From assembly GCA_036897485.1 (NCBI GenBank), contig JAYMTF010001044.1, forward strand, positions 1 to 26,924: DNA of 26,924 nucleotides, read 5' to 3'. Made by a program: the position numbers and the translations under genes. Shown piece by piece: positions 1 through 12,100 of the stretch; position 1 is the first letter of the stretch, and every line of letters starts with the position of its first letter. The notes below the pieces were generated by a model. That model saw nothing but the letters and a program-made list of their open reading frames with translations. It made no database searches and was not told the origin of the DNA. This DNA comes from Pelargonium nanum. Taxonomy: Eukaryota; Streptophyta; Magnoliopsida; Geraniales; Geraniaceae.

Positions 1-89
1 TCCCTTCTTGGGATCCTTTCATATCAATATATGGTACTTTTTGCTGATAAAAAAAAAATTCTTATATCAGTTAACTGATGTCAATTACT

Positions 90-90
<1 letters not shown>

Positions 91-126
<36 letters not shown>
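91..126. repeat. Compound microsatellite (AT)5(GT)13
   Basis: Five AT units are followed directly by thirteen perfect GT units. It is a simple-sequence repeat in non-coding DNA and is probably length-polymorphic between individuals. Confidence 0.95.
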
Positions 127-1930
127 TATCAGTACTCTCTCCGTAAATTTTCAACACGTATTTTCTGATTTATAAGATATAATTTATACTTGAAGCTTGT
201 AATTCGACAAGATCAATAATAAAATATTTGTGTCATGTCACATTAATTGATACAATATTATGTAAAATATTTAAAATATATAATATTAACTTAGTATTGT
301 TTTCACTTTCACGTGGAAATTCCATTTTGTCTAAGTTTTTGTGCAAACTTTATGTATAAATTGTATTAATTTACGTTTAGATTATATATATATATATAGT
401 TCAAATTTTTGTGATGTAAAAAACGAATCAACCGACATTTATATGATACATATATTACCATTTTCTCATAAATATCTAGTACATATTTAACATCTAGTTT
501 ATAAAGACTACTATACACTTGTTGTATAGTGACTTCATTGGATCATTAATATGTAAAATAATTTATGTGTCAACAGTTAATTAGTCTTCTATGCCAAACT
601 CAAAATAAATTAGTCTTCTATGCCTATTTTGATAAGAAATTTGCAGGAAAGCAATAAAAAAAATTAGACAAAAAGAAGAGGACAAAGCCAACTACAGAAG
701 ACGGTGAATTAAATTCATTATTGGGGAGTTGTTGGGATTTTTAAAATATTTATTGAATTATTTTATAAATATGTTTTTAACTAATAACCATTTACTTATG
801 AGTATAAAGTATTTGATGAGTTACTATATATAAACCTCAAGTCAAGTGAGTTATATAGTAGTTGGGAGCTACCGTCCAAATAATTTCCACAATTATTAAC
901 CTCAAATACTATGAATTTTGTTTGCTTTAATTTAAAATACTCTTTGAATTTTCATATTTGAACCTATATTTGTTATGTTAACTTTACCATTAAAGTCATC
1001 GAAGTGGCAAGAAAATATATTAAGATAATCATAGTATTACTCAGATGAAAACTATTTAATCAAACATAATACTTAAGTGACATATGTAGTAAGATGATAT
1101 GTGACATGTTTTTATTTTTTTAGAGATTAGACAATTTTATATACTTTCTAGAAATTATTTTTCGGGCATGTTTCAAGAGGTAATTGGTTAGTTAAAAATC
1201 ATAAACTCACCTATTTTGACAAATGACAGTTAAGCCAGCAATTATTTGATTCTTTTTAATATTATATTTTGTTGCGTCGTCATTTTTAACAACAACAAAA
1301 AAGTTAACAGTAAGAAATAATTTGAATCCAAATACAAACGTTCAAAGACCCATTTTAAAATAAACAAAACTCGGGTCTAATTTGATTCTAAAAGTATTTT
1401 AATGATAATGTTGAAAATATTTAATTCTATCATCAAATATTTCAAACAAAAAATAGTAAAGCATATGTTTTTCCCATAAAATAGAAGGAATTATGTGATT
1501 AATGAATCCACAAGTCTTCTTGAAAAACAACTTTTTTCTAGGGCTTGTCATTAACCCTATGCTTCTATGGGTCCTTATGATGACAAATACGTTGACAAAC
1601 TTGATCCTATAATGTCATAGTTATATAGTTGCATATGTAAATGCATTATATAAGTGATGGTTGTTTGTTAATTAATATAATTTGACTAGAAACTACAGAG
1701 ATTATCATATGAGTACACTTGTCAAGATCCATAAAAATTTGAAGATTGCCTCTGGTTTTAAGTTGGCTTGCAACCAACTCCTAACATTTCTTGTATACCA
1801 TTACTAGTGTATCAAAGTTAGGGCAATGTTTGTGTTTAAAATTTAGAGTTGAGATTGTTATAAATATATGTGAATGGTGTTCATATTTTTACATTCATTC
1901 GATCTTATGTTCAAAAAGTTATAATTCAAA

Positions 1931-2175
1931 CATCAAGAATGAGAATCTGTTTCGAGAATGTCAAACTTATAAGTAGAGTTAATTTGATGGCATCAAGAAT
2001 GAGAATCCGCTTCCAGAATATCAACCTTATAAGTAGATATAGATGGCATCCAAAATGATAATCTCCTTTGAGAATTAATGTCAATCTTTAAGTAGAGTTT
2101 GATGGTTTTTTAAGTAGACACTCTCTTCACTTACAAGTGAGAATCTCCTTTGAGAATGTCAACCTTATAAATAAG
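1931..2175. repeat. Degenerate ~60-bp tandem repeat, 3-4 units
   Basis: Three successive units begin at 1931, 1991 and 2047, each opening with a variant of CATCAAGAATGAGAATC and carrying a TTATAAGTAGA-like core. A fourth, rearranged copy follows to about 2175. Spacing is 56-60 bp and the units differ by scattered substitutions and small indels. No coding function is apparent. Confidence 0.75.
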
Positions 2176-2675
2176 GGTTTGAGAGTCTTTAAACGAAAAT
2201 CTCCTTCACTTGTAGATATTTTTCTACCACATGTGGGCCAATACAAATGAAAAGCGGGTCCGACACCACATGGGAGTTGAAAATGGACCACTTTCGGGCC
2301 AAACTTAAGATCAAAACTCACTCTAATATCATGTTAAATTTTGATAATGGACTGCATACATACAATAGCTTGAACTTTCACTATTAAAAAGTCAGTGCTA
2401 TTAGTAAAGTTCCACTCGCACCATTTTATATAATTCATACGTTTTATACTTTTTCAGTGTATGATTTTGGTCACCACTTCAACAATTTCTAAAACTCGGT
2501 CATGAACACAATTATAATGTAAAGTAAGGAAGTTTGAGTGTGTGTGTTTGTGTGAGAGAGAGTACAAATCTAGGCTAATAACTAAAAATGCAACTCTTAA
2601 GTGCTCAAAATTTAATACACAATAAATATCCAGAACACCGCTTAGGTTATCGCTTCAGCATTTGTAGAAATAATT

Positions 2676-2681
2676 TTTATT
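2676..2681 (-). terminator. Candidate poly(A) signal of the protease gene
   Basis: A canonical AATAAA hexamer reads on the minus strand about 225 bases past the protease stop codon. Position and strand fit a plant near-upstream element. Such hexamers are common by chance in AT-rich DNA, so this is only a candidate. Confidence 0.3.
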
Positions 2682-2904
2682 TTGTCGTGGACAAAGAACA
2701 TTGTTTAAATTGCAATTTCAACTTTGTGCACTTACATTTTTCCAGATTAAAATAACTCAGATCTAATGGACACTTTGTACTTGTAAACTCGTTGGAACAA
2801 ACACAAATACAAATTAACGAATTGTCATCCTCTCATTGACTCAGCTCAGATTCTTTTATATACATGCACACACAACACAACCCAAATTCTTAGGACTAAT
2901 CTCC

Positions 2905-5045
2905 TCACACAAAGCTACACACTTCTCCACCAAACCCTAACTTTGACTCCTTAGTATCATACACAATCCTCTGGTTCTTCTGCTGAAAATTCCCAATAAT
3001 CCCAATCTCATTCTCATTTGCAAGGCTTGCCAAAGCAAGACACACTTGAGAACCATCACTCTCCACAAAATAAAAGATCCCACCATCATCCACAGTCATA
3101 TCAGCATTCCCATCAAAGTGAATCCTTATGATGGGAATGTTCACTTCTTGGTATCCACTGAGGTTGAAGCAAGTATCCAAGATCGAATATCCCGGGGCAG
3201 ATGGATACGAATCGAAGTACTTCAAAAACGCCTCCTTCGTGGCGCTATAGACTGAAGGAGGAAGCCTAGTAACCACTGTCCCAGAGTCAATGATCATAGA
3301 AAAACCCGGGGTTCGTAAAGAAACATTGCCAATAGTTATGCCAGTGAAGTTGATGAAGTAGAAGCTGGAGAGCTGTGGATGTGTGATGATTTTAGTGTAC
3401 AAAATTGGGGTAAAGTTCCTGTAAAGTGATGGATTCTCTCCCAAGACTAAAGAGCCCGAATTCGGAGGTTCCTTGGAAGGCAAGCAATAGGAGAAAACTC
3501 CACTAAACATTGCATAAGTTTGGGAAACCAATGAAACCCTACTCTTCCCCAAACCCAATAGCCCTGAGGCTCCACCAAATAGGCCTCTATTGACCCTTCC
3601 ACACCCGAAAACGAAGCTGTCCACGACTGTTGTGCCAAGACTGAGCCTCTCAGTGCCAAGGTCTCCGCGGGTGTAGGACCCGTCTCCATAGCTCATAGCA
3701 TAGCTACAAGTACTAATTAGAGGATGATCAAGAGTTGCACAAGATTGTGATCTTCCTAAGGCCAAGGATTGGCAAGTTGAGGAGTTGCATAGAATTGGAT
3801 GGTATGATGGAGACATGTTAGGGTTCAAGATTGGTTCTTTTTGGGTGTAACATTGTTGACAAGGTTGGCATTGGACCCATGTAAGGTCACTGCCTGTGTC
3901 AACAATGACTGTCATGTTTTGGGCTCCAAGGCCTATTTGGACAGTGTAGTCTAGAGTGTCAAGTTTGATGCCAGAAGTTATGGGGATTTCAGAACCAGAA
4001 AGCTTAGTTTTGATTTGCAATTGCAGTGATTTGACGCGAAGATCATCGATGATTAAGCGTTTCTTGAGCTTCTTGTTGATGTCATGAATTGTGATCTCTT
4101 CAGAGCAATGGTCTCTATGCTTCATTTCTAGTATGGTTGCTCCATTTTCATTCCCTGAGAGCACAAACAAATGAGAACCCAATTTGAGTAACTTGACTTT
4201 ACTCTCTTGGAACAGCACAAAACAGCATGGTTATCAAGTTTAATTTGTATATTTTGGATTGAAATGAGCACAAAACAATACATGGATACACTAAGGTAGC
4301 GTTTGATCAGAATTAGTGTTCTATAACGAGAATAAGATTCCCAGGGTTCGTGTTTGAGTTATGATTTTATGGTCATGAAAATGACTTTGAAATGAGAATC
4401 TAGTTCTTGAATTCTATTCTCATTCCATAACAAAATAAAGGTCAAGTGCAGATCAATTAAACATACATATATATTCACACTTGAAATTTGTACATTTATT
4501 GTGCAACATAATTTACACACCCGTAATATGAGGTGAAACAGTTTGTCTTGATAAGTGAAGAAGTCAAATATAGTTGTCTAATCACGTCAAATGAAAATTG
4601 AAAAAAAGTCCACAAGAATTATCTGCAATACTAGTGTTTAAACTAAAAATTAAAATGTTTAGAATATGTTGAGAAACTATCGATTTGCAAGTTAGAAGAA
4701 TATCTAAAAGTGACGTCAGTGCACTTCTTGTGCATGTAAGTTCTCTTTCGATCAATTAAAAATCCAACACGAATAATCAAATTTACATTTGAGACATACT
4801 CAAAAAAGAGGGAAAAGGAGCTTTTGTAACACATAATATGTTTCATCTTTCTCAAAATGAAAGCAATACTCACTTGACTTATAAGAGTGACAACTTGGAA
4901 TGACACCACCACTTTGCTTTTGCTTTTGGTTCCAACTCATCAAATAGTGTTTTTGGAGGCTAAGGACCTTCTTTTCTTCAAAACAATATGACCCATGACA
5001 GAGAAGGAGGAGGAGAAGAAAATGCCTAATCAACACCAACACCAT
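2905..5045 (-). CDS. Secreted aspartic protease, A1 family (nepenthesin/At5g10770-like)
   Basis: There are two coding exons, 5045-4874 and 4154-2905, with a phase-1 GT-AG intron of 719 bp. The predicted product is 473 aa. Exon 1 begins at an ATG that opens a hydrophobic signal peptide (residues 1 to about 21, MVLVLIRHFLLLLLLCHGSY) and ends before GTGAGT. Exon 2 starts after CTCTCAG, giving the join SYKS-R-NENGAT. The two catalytic aspartates are visible as DTGS (about D143) and DSGT (about D346), and a flap-like SYGDGSY lies near residue 212. Many cysteines and the C-terminal GNFQQKNQRIVYDT and LGFGGEVC blocks are typical of plant atypical/nepenthesin-like proteases. A short prosegment carries LEMKHRD. 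Such enzymes act in the secretory path, apoplast or endomembranes, and some take part in defence or ABA responses. The substrate is unknown here. The gene looks intact, and the exact subfamily is less certain than the fold. Confidence 0.93.
4285..4445. repeat. Possible MITE remnant in protease intron
   Basis: The protease intron holds a segment opening with AAGGTAGCGTTTGATCAGAA and rich in GAATTCTATTCTCATTCCAT-type words. It recalls plant MITEs that begin with GGTAGCGTTTGG. I could not find a matching opposite end or a target duplication, so this is a weak resemblance only. Confidence 0.25.
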
Positions 5046-5420
5046 TGTTGTTGAAGAGAAAGGTAAGAGAAGATGGTAGAGAAGAGAGATACATAGAGAT
5101 TGTTGAAACTTGAAATTGTATTGGAGTTTGGCAAGGGAACAAAAGAGGAAATTAATGGACCCACTGTTGCATGAGAAATTATTGAAGGATAGATTCACAT
5201 GCTATTACTTGGAAAATGAAAAGCAAAAGAAACAAAACAAAAGAGTCAGTCAGTTCTGTCTTGTGTTTCTTGGTGATGGTGGTGGGAGTTGGGATCAAGA
5301 ACTTGTGATTTTTCTGGTTTTTCATCATGGATTTTATGGGCCATTGTTTTGCTCTGAACTTTTCATTGAACAGTTGTCTCAAAACCAATTCAAAATTATC
5401 TTGTAAGTTCTAGGTTGATC

Positions 5421-5522
5421 TAGGGGTGTGCAGCGGTTTAAACCCGGACTGGACCGGACCAAATTTTTAAAATTTTAAGGACCGGAAATTAGTTCGGTTC
5501 ACTCAAATGATGAACAACCCTA
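5421..5522. mobile_element. Short hAT-like MITE, TAGGGGTGTGCA family
   Basis: A 102-bp element begins TAGGGGTGTGCAGCGG and ends with the complement of TAGGGTTGTTCATC. Its interior carries the GGACCGGACC words also found in the elements at 8511 and 7733. The flanks GGTTGATC and GTTTGAAC agree at 6 of 8 positions, a decayed 8-bp target duplication as expected for hAT elements. It has no coding capacity. Confidence 0.65.
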
Positions 5523-5582
5523 GTTTGAACTAAAATGTTTAAGAGAAGCTATCGACGCATGCATCGATAGTGCATGTGAACT

Positions 5583-5753
5583 CCAGACTAATCCTCATTC
5601 AAAGCAAGTAGGACCGTAAGGGCGACAAAACTCTTTCTACCAAGGTTCATGAAGTGGGTCCGCAATCAACACATTTAAGTCATACCACATCCAGACTAAT
5701 CGTCATTTGAACCGGACATGACCACAAGGGCAACAAAACTCTCCCCACCAAGT
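5583..5753. repeat. Diverged direct repeat, ~65 bp, 108-bp spacing
   Basis: The segment from 5583 (CCAGACTAATCCTCATTC) recurs from 5691 (CCAGACTAATCGTCATTT). Both continue into a shared GGG-CGACAAAACTCT / GGG-CAACAAAACTCT block and a CCAAG(G)TT end. It may be a local duplication or part of a dispersed repeat. No protein is encoded. Confidence 0.7.
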
Positions 5754-6112
5754 TACGACACAATTGAATTCCCTGAGAGTACAACTCAAGACATCAGGTT
5801 AAACTGGAATAACCACTTACGAGTTCACTCACACGCTTGGTGGTATACTCGGCTCATTTTTAGTAGAACAAACAATACTAAAAAAATCAAACTTAACTTA
5901 TACTACCTTGATGATTACAAGTACAACCTTTCTATGACACCTCAATATGAAACATAGTTTCATGAATAATTCAAGCTTTACTTATACACACTTGAATTGA
6001 TCAATCACCTAAACAACAAACAAAACTTCTATACTATATACAGCTATATGATTACATGAAATTCTATGGACAAATAGATTATATCATATACGACACCGAT
6101 ACTTTTTGGGGG

Positions 6113-9100
6113 TTACAAAATAGACGTTGTGTTGGACAATAGTATACTCTGACCAGATCGATTTCTTACAACCGGGTTACCTGAATCATCCAAATCAATG
6201 AAGGCAGTGTCACCGGGCTTGAAACCTCCGGCGAGGAATGTTTCGCACAACGGATCTTCAACAATTTGCGTCACTGCCCTCCTGAGAGGCCGAGCACCAT
6301 ATGCTTTGTCATAACCTAGCCGGCATATGAGGTCTTTGACTGATTCAGATACCTCTAAACCGACTCCCATGGATATGAGCCTCCCCTTCACCTCTCGCAG
6401 CATGATATTTAGAATCTCGAGCATCTGAAATAAATGGATGATGTGAATCTAGCACTTCGAAGTAGAATGAGGTTTCTAAGCTCGTAAACAGAACATGAAA
6501 TGCATAGAGTTGTATGTGAAAGTTGCTATATGAGAACATAGTAGTTAGATCCTGATCCTAGATTTGTAGTACAATTATGTTTAAGCAGTAATAGCTATAT
6601 GGGTGGTTATTTGTGTTCACGGGTTGTGTTTAAAGCTTAGTATTCTGTTAAATGGGTTTCTAGAACACGAGCAGGTTATTAAACGGGCTGAGTTGCACAA
6701 CATGAACACGACCCATTTATGAGTGGGTTGACATAACGCTCAACACGTTTAAATAATTGGGTTAATAAATACATGAGCACCCGGTATGTTTATATAAACG
6801 GGTCCATAACTCCAATTGACCCGACCCAACATATTTGACCCACTTATTTGGTGGCAGGACAAGTTTGAAAAATTATTATTCTATTCTTAAATGTATATCT
6901 AAATGAGTTACACTACCTGTTTGATTAGATGGGCCAAACATGCATGAACACAACATGATTAACTAAACGGGTTGGGTTAGTCAACACGAACACGATTAAG
7001 TTGAACTCAAACCCGCTTAAATTTGTATAAGGTCTCGGATCATGACCCATATTGCCAGCTCTAAATAGCAACTAGAGGTTGACAAACCTGGGGTTTCTCG
7101 AGGGCATGGAACACAACTACTTCATCTATTCTGTTGAGTAGCTCGGGACGAAAATATGCCTTGAGTTCTCGAATAACTAGTGCTCTCATTCCAGCATATG
7201 AAGGTGACTCCTCATCATCGTCATCATCTAGCACGAAACCAAAGCGGCGACGTCTGCCTTTTGCGATGGCAGCAGAGCCGATATTGGAAGTCATCACCAC
7301 CAATGCATTTTTAAACGACACTCTCCGTCCCTATTAAACCAAGTCAATGATCACAGATGAAATTATTGAATAGTCATCATTTAATGAAAAAAATCACACA
7401 TTGGGCACAAACCTGAGAATCTGTAAGGTGGCCATCTTCGAACACTTGAAGAAGGATGTTAAATATGTCTGGATGAGCTTTTTCGATTTCATCAAGCAAT
7501 ACCACTGTGAAAGGTCGCCTTCTAATAGCTTCCGTAAGCATGCCTCCCTCTTCGTAGCCAACATAACCTGGGGGCGATCCTATTAGCTTGCTTACGGTAT
7601 GTCGCTCCATATATTCACTCATGTCCAACCTAAGTATGGCTCCTTCCTGAATTAGTAAGGTCAAAAGACAAGAACAAGATATCAGCATCTCAAAGGTTTA
7701 AAGGGATCAACAAATTAGATTTATCTCTCATATACGAGTGTTCGAAATACCATCCTAACTGGTTTTTCGGACCCAACCAGACCGGACCAGACCAAATGGA
7801 TTCATTTGTTCCCTTGAAATTATATTTGGTCCAGTCCGGTCTGCACAGAATATATATTTTTATTTTCAAAAAAACTATCCTCTTAAATTTGTATTTTTTT
7901 AATTGAATTAGTTCCAAAACCAGACCTGTCCTCGGTCCTATCTTGGATGTCCGGTCTGATCTTGGACCAGACCACTAATTTTTTTACCATCAAAGCACTG
8001 TCTTAAGTTTCTTCAGCCCTAGAAGTCACTTCAACCGAATTGCTTGCTAAATAAGTACAGAATAAATTAGGAAAGTCCTCCTGTTTAGTCTTTGGCATCT
8101 GAAATTGATATAAGAAAATAAAGATATTGATATAAATATAGATGGTCGTACCGATCCAAAATAGGACGCTGCCAAAGCTTTTGTTAATTCAGTTTTGCCA
8201 ACCCCAGTCGGACCACAAAAGAGCATTGCTGCAATTGGTCTATCTGGATCCTTAAGGCCGACTCGTGATCTCTTCACAGCCCGAGCAATGGCGGTAACAG
8301 CTTCATCTTGACCAACAACTCGCTCTCTAAGTTGTTCTTCAAGATCCAACAGAAGCTTTCTTTCATCGGCTGTGAGCTGCTGAACGGGAATCCCCGACCA
8401 AAGCGAAGCAACTGCCGCTACATCATCAGGTCCCACCACTAACGGCCTGAAAGATTCACCATAGCCAGAGGAAATTCATAAAACAGAGCCCTAGGAAAGC
8501 ACTGACCACTTAGGGCTGTTCAAAATCCGGTTCAGATAAAAAAACTAGACCCAGCCGGACCAGACCAGATCGAATTCATTTGGTCCAGTCACTATTAAAT
8601 TTAATTGGTCTAAGCTGGATAATTTTTTATTTTATTTATACTCTTAAACATGTATTTTTTATTACTTTTTGTACAATCTCTTTTATTACTACTCACCCAC
8701 TTCACTGTAATCCTATTTTTTCCTAAATTCTTATTTACAACAAAAAACGACTTTCTATTTTTTATTTTACTGAAACTGGTCTGTTCCATGAATTTTCAGT
8801 CCGTGTCTTGGACCGAAGCACACCCCTACCAACTTTTTATAATCCAAACATTATTTTGGGACAGAAAAACATACTCGTCATCTGATGAGGAAGGTGAAGG
8901 AGGCTTTGATATGAGTTCACCAGAATCATCACCCGTGCTAGAAGCACTCTCATCATATTCCAGCCGACTTGTGAGAGCCTAGTTATATGAGAGAGTATTA
9001 GTGGATAAAGAAACACACAGAGTTAGGAATTAAAATACTATTTGTCCAAAAATTTATACAATTTTTTTTGTTGCAAAGTGACTGGCGTTTTACATGAATG

Positions 9101-12100
9101 TCTACATTTTCAATTTCTGTTGTTTAAAACTAAGTTTACACAAATAATACCCCAACATGTACGATATCACGACCCTCCCATGAATATATGGCCCAGTCTA
9201 TAGGACATTATTGTACACTTGGCGCATTGTGATTAGGCCAATCAATAAAATAATTAAAAAGCCATATCACATTAATTGACAAATCATTTTGTACAAATAT
9301 TAGTGTACTATATTCGGGACATATAGCATTACTCATTCACGAATAAATAGATGTTGCAATTACGAATTCGATTATTACCTCTTCGTGCATGGCCTGAATG
9401 GATCTTATTTCGTGCCAATAATCGTCTGGTGATTTCGAAAGTATAAGAGTTTGCTGCTCCTTTTTCCTCCTATGGGCTTCAATACGAGCTCTACTTCCCG
9501 CCTCGTCAATGAGATCAATAGCCTTGTCCGGAAGATATCTATCAGCAATATATCTTGCTGACAGATGCACAGCAGCATTTATGGCTTCTGGTGAGAATTT
9601 ACAGCAGTGATGAGCCTCGTATATCTCACGTAAACCCAATAGTATCTGAATCGCATCCTCCTAAATGTTTGAACATAATTCCCGAGTAAGCATAAGAAGT
9701 TTGTGACTAGTTCAAACATTATAAGATGAAAATACATATAGGAAACAACCTCGCTTGGCTCATTGATCAACACAGGTTGAAACCTTCGTGTTAATGCTTT
9801 ATCCTTTTCAAAATGTGATCTGTATTCATCTAATGTTGTTGACGCAATACACTGCAGTTAATGACATTTTAGATCGCATATACAATAAAAAGAGTTGGTA
9901 AAGAAGCAAATATGATATGCCAAGAAATGCACATATTGCTCTAACGTGATGGATTAAAGAAAACGAAAGAAGATCAATCATCAAGAAAGCAGCACAACAG
10001 ATTCACACTAGAACAGTACATGTCTCTTATCTAGAGCTGGAAATTTGGGACATGACACGTGACATGGCATGAACACGACATGATTTAAGCGTGTTTGGAC
10101 CCGACACGATTAATAAATGTGTCGTGTTTGTGTTTGACCCGTAAAACATCCACGACACGATAACACGATTATTGTTAACATAATATGTCAACACCATTAA
10201 ATCATAGAATTGGTTAATCACTTATTAATCTCTTCTCCGCCCCTCCTATCTAATTTGTTTTAATCTCGTCTCCCTTTCCCACTCACAAGTGTACACCTAT
10301 TGTTCAAAAAAATTGTGCCTAAGGTAAGAGAATGGAAGCAGAGAATAAGAACAACATCAATTGCAACTCACCTCATCTCTCATTTAGGTAAAGCCGACAC
10401 GAACACTACGCGTCAACATGGTTATTGTATGTGTCGTGTTAGTGTTTGATATTTGAATACGATTATTAAATGTGTCGTGTATGAATTGGCTCATACAACA
10501 CATATTTGACCTCCAACACGACACGAACACGTCACATTAATACAAATTGTCAGCTCTACTCTTATCTATCTTTCCAATGACAAAACACACAATGGCATCA
10601 CTCCAGTAACCGAACGGCTCCATTGATGGAAGAACTAACACTACGTTTTGCAATTACTGACTATGACATAATAAGCTGTGACCCGTGGTTTTACAAGGAT
10701 TAGGTCATTGATAATAATATTAGCTGTGGCTTCCAAATAAGTTCTAATCTTTCCTGCAACATCTAATTTCTTTATAGGCATGCAGAAGTTTTTTACTACT
10801 TCTATTCTGAATAAGTGTCGTTTTATTAAAAAAAAAAGTTCCAAATAAATGTCATTTCACAATTTCAATGTAAAAATTCAACTTACTTTCTAATTATAGC
10901 CATTTATCATTCTCGTGAGAGTAAATGAATACTACTAATTTATTTTTCGAACAACTAAAAGAGAGATAATTAGTACTTTAGCAGTGAGAGAGTTTTAATG
11001 AGACCATCCAAATAAGTGAATAAGGTTAGTCGGGTCATTTCACAGTTCACACAACTTCCTAATCTGTGAATATAACCTTAATACAACACATTCAATCAGT
11101 GAGGTAGTAATAATTTAACAATGAATACAAAATTTGTTCACTAATATCATTTTGAAAGATTAAAGCATGCTTATGAGAAACAAGCACCTGTAATTCACCT
11201 CTACCAAGTGACGGTTTCAGTAGATTAGCAATGTCAAGCCCAGAACCATTATTTCTTCTCCCAACTGTACCAGATCCAATGAGTGCATGTACTTCATCGA
11301 TGAAAAGAATGACATTACCTGTAATGTGATCATTATTGAAAATTAATAATAATGAAATTGCTCATTTGCTTCTATTTTTAAATATAACAACAAAAATCAC
11401 CTGATTTTAATACTTCGCTGATTAATGAAGTAACACGTGCCTCCAATTCTCCTCTCTCCTTTGCACCAGCCATTAATAGTCCTACATCCAAGGACATCAC
11501 GCGCTTTTTCTGTGAGTGAAACAATGAGGCTAATCAAATTCATGGTTCTGATTATGTATAACAAATTGCATCTTTGAAGAGGGTCAACTCAACTAAAAGA
11601 TTAATCTGATAGATAAAGGCTTAATATTAATTCTTTACTCTAATAATACATAGTAAAGAAGAGTAGCAAAAACACACCAAGAGAAAAACAGGGACTTCGG
11701 CCTGTGTGATACTAATCGCTAGTCCTTCAGCGATCGCTGTTTTCCCGACGCCAGCTTCGCCAAGAAGAATGGGGTTATTTTTGGTTTTCCGACAAAGTAT
11801 CTGGATTATTCTCTGGACTTCTGTTTCTCTGCCGATGACAGGATCAATGAGTCCTTTACTAGCTTGAGCAGTAAGATCCACACAGAATCGGTCCAAAGCC
11901 CTTTTCTCTGGCAATCAAAGTTAAATTATAAGAACTTACTTTTAACATTTATGTAATCAAAGAACTAAAGAAAGAAACAAGAACCGGCTTAACCTCTAAC
12001 CTCTTGACTTTCTAGAGGATCTCGTACTAGCAGCTTTCTCGGGAAGCTTTTTTTCAGGCGTAGCTTTGGATGCTACAGATGGTTCTCTACCATCTTTAGC

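Larger units (their letters stand above)
1..2904. other. Intergenic AT-rich region, no gene seen
   Basis: No reading frame here resembles a known protein, and the short frames lack exon-like composition. The stretch holds a (AT)n(GT)n microsatellite near 91-126, long A/T runs, and a degenerate tandem repeat at about 1931-2175. The last 200-300 bases form the 3' flank of the aspartic protease gene, which ends at 2905 on the minus strand. I saw no tRNA, rRNA or recognisable transposase. Confidence 0.7.
5046..6112. other. Region between ClpD 3' end and protease promoter
   Basis: No gene is seen. The stretch serves as the protease upstream region and as the ClpD 3' flank. It holds one short hAT-like MITE (5421-5522) and a diverged direct repeat (5583-5753). 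Open frames on the plus strand near 5110-5406 look like chance readings of the protease promoter side. Confidence 0.6.

Noticed and set aside
2310-2345. CTCTAATATCATGTTAAATT, which recalls the complement of an initiator-Met tRNA primer-binding site of a plant LTR element
   Set aside because: The match is imperfect and isolated. No LTR pair, no gag or pol remnant and no target duplication are seen nearby, so no element was called.
4203-4218. An earlier start for the protease exon 2 at a GTG codon (437-aa frame)
   Set aside because: It would lack a signal peptide and use a non-ATG start. The splice acceptor CTCTCAG at 4155 joins in frame to a signal-peptide exon.
8650-8982. 110-aa plus-strand frame with a hydrophobic start and acidic end
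   Set aside because: The first part is the MITE at 8511-8828 and the last part is the reverse of ClpD exon 8.
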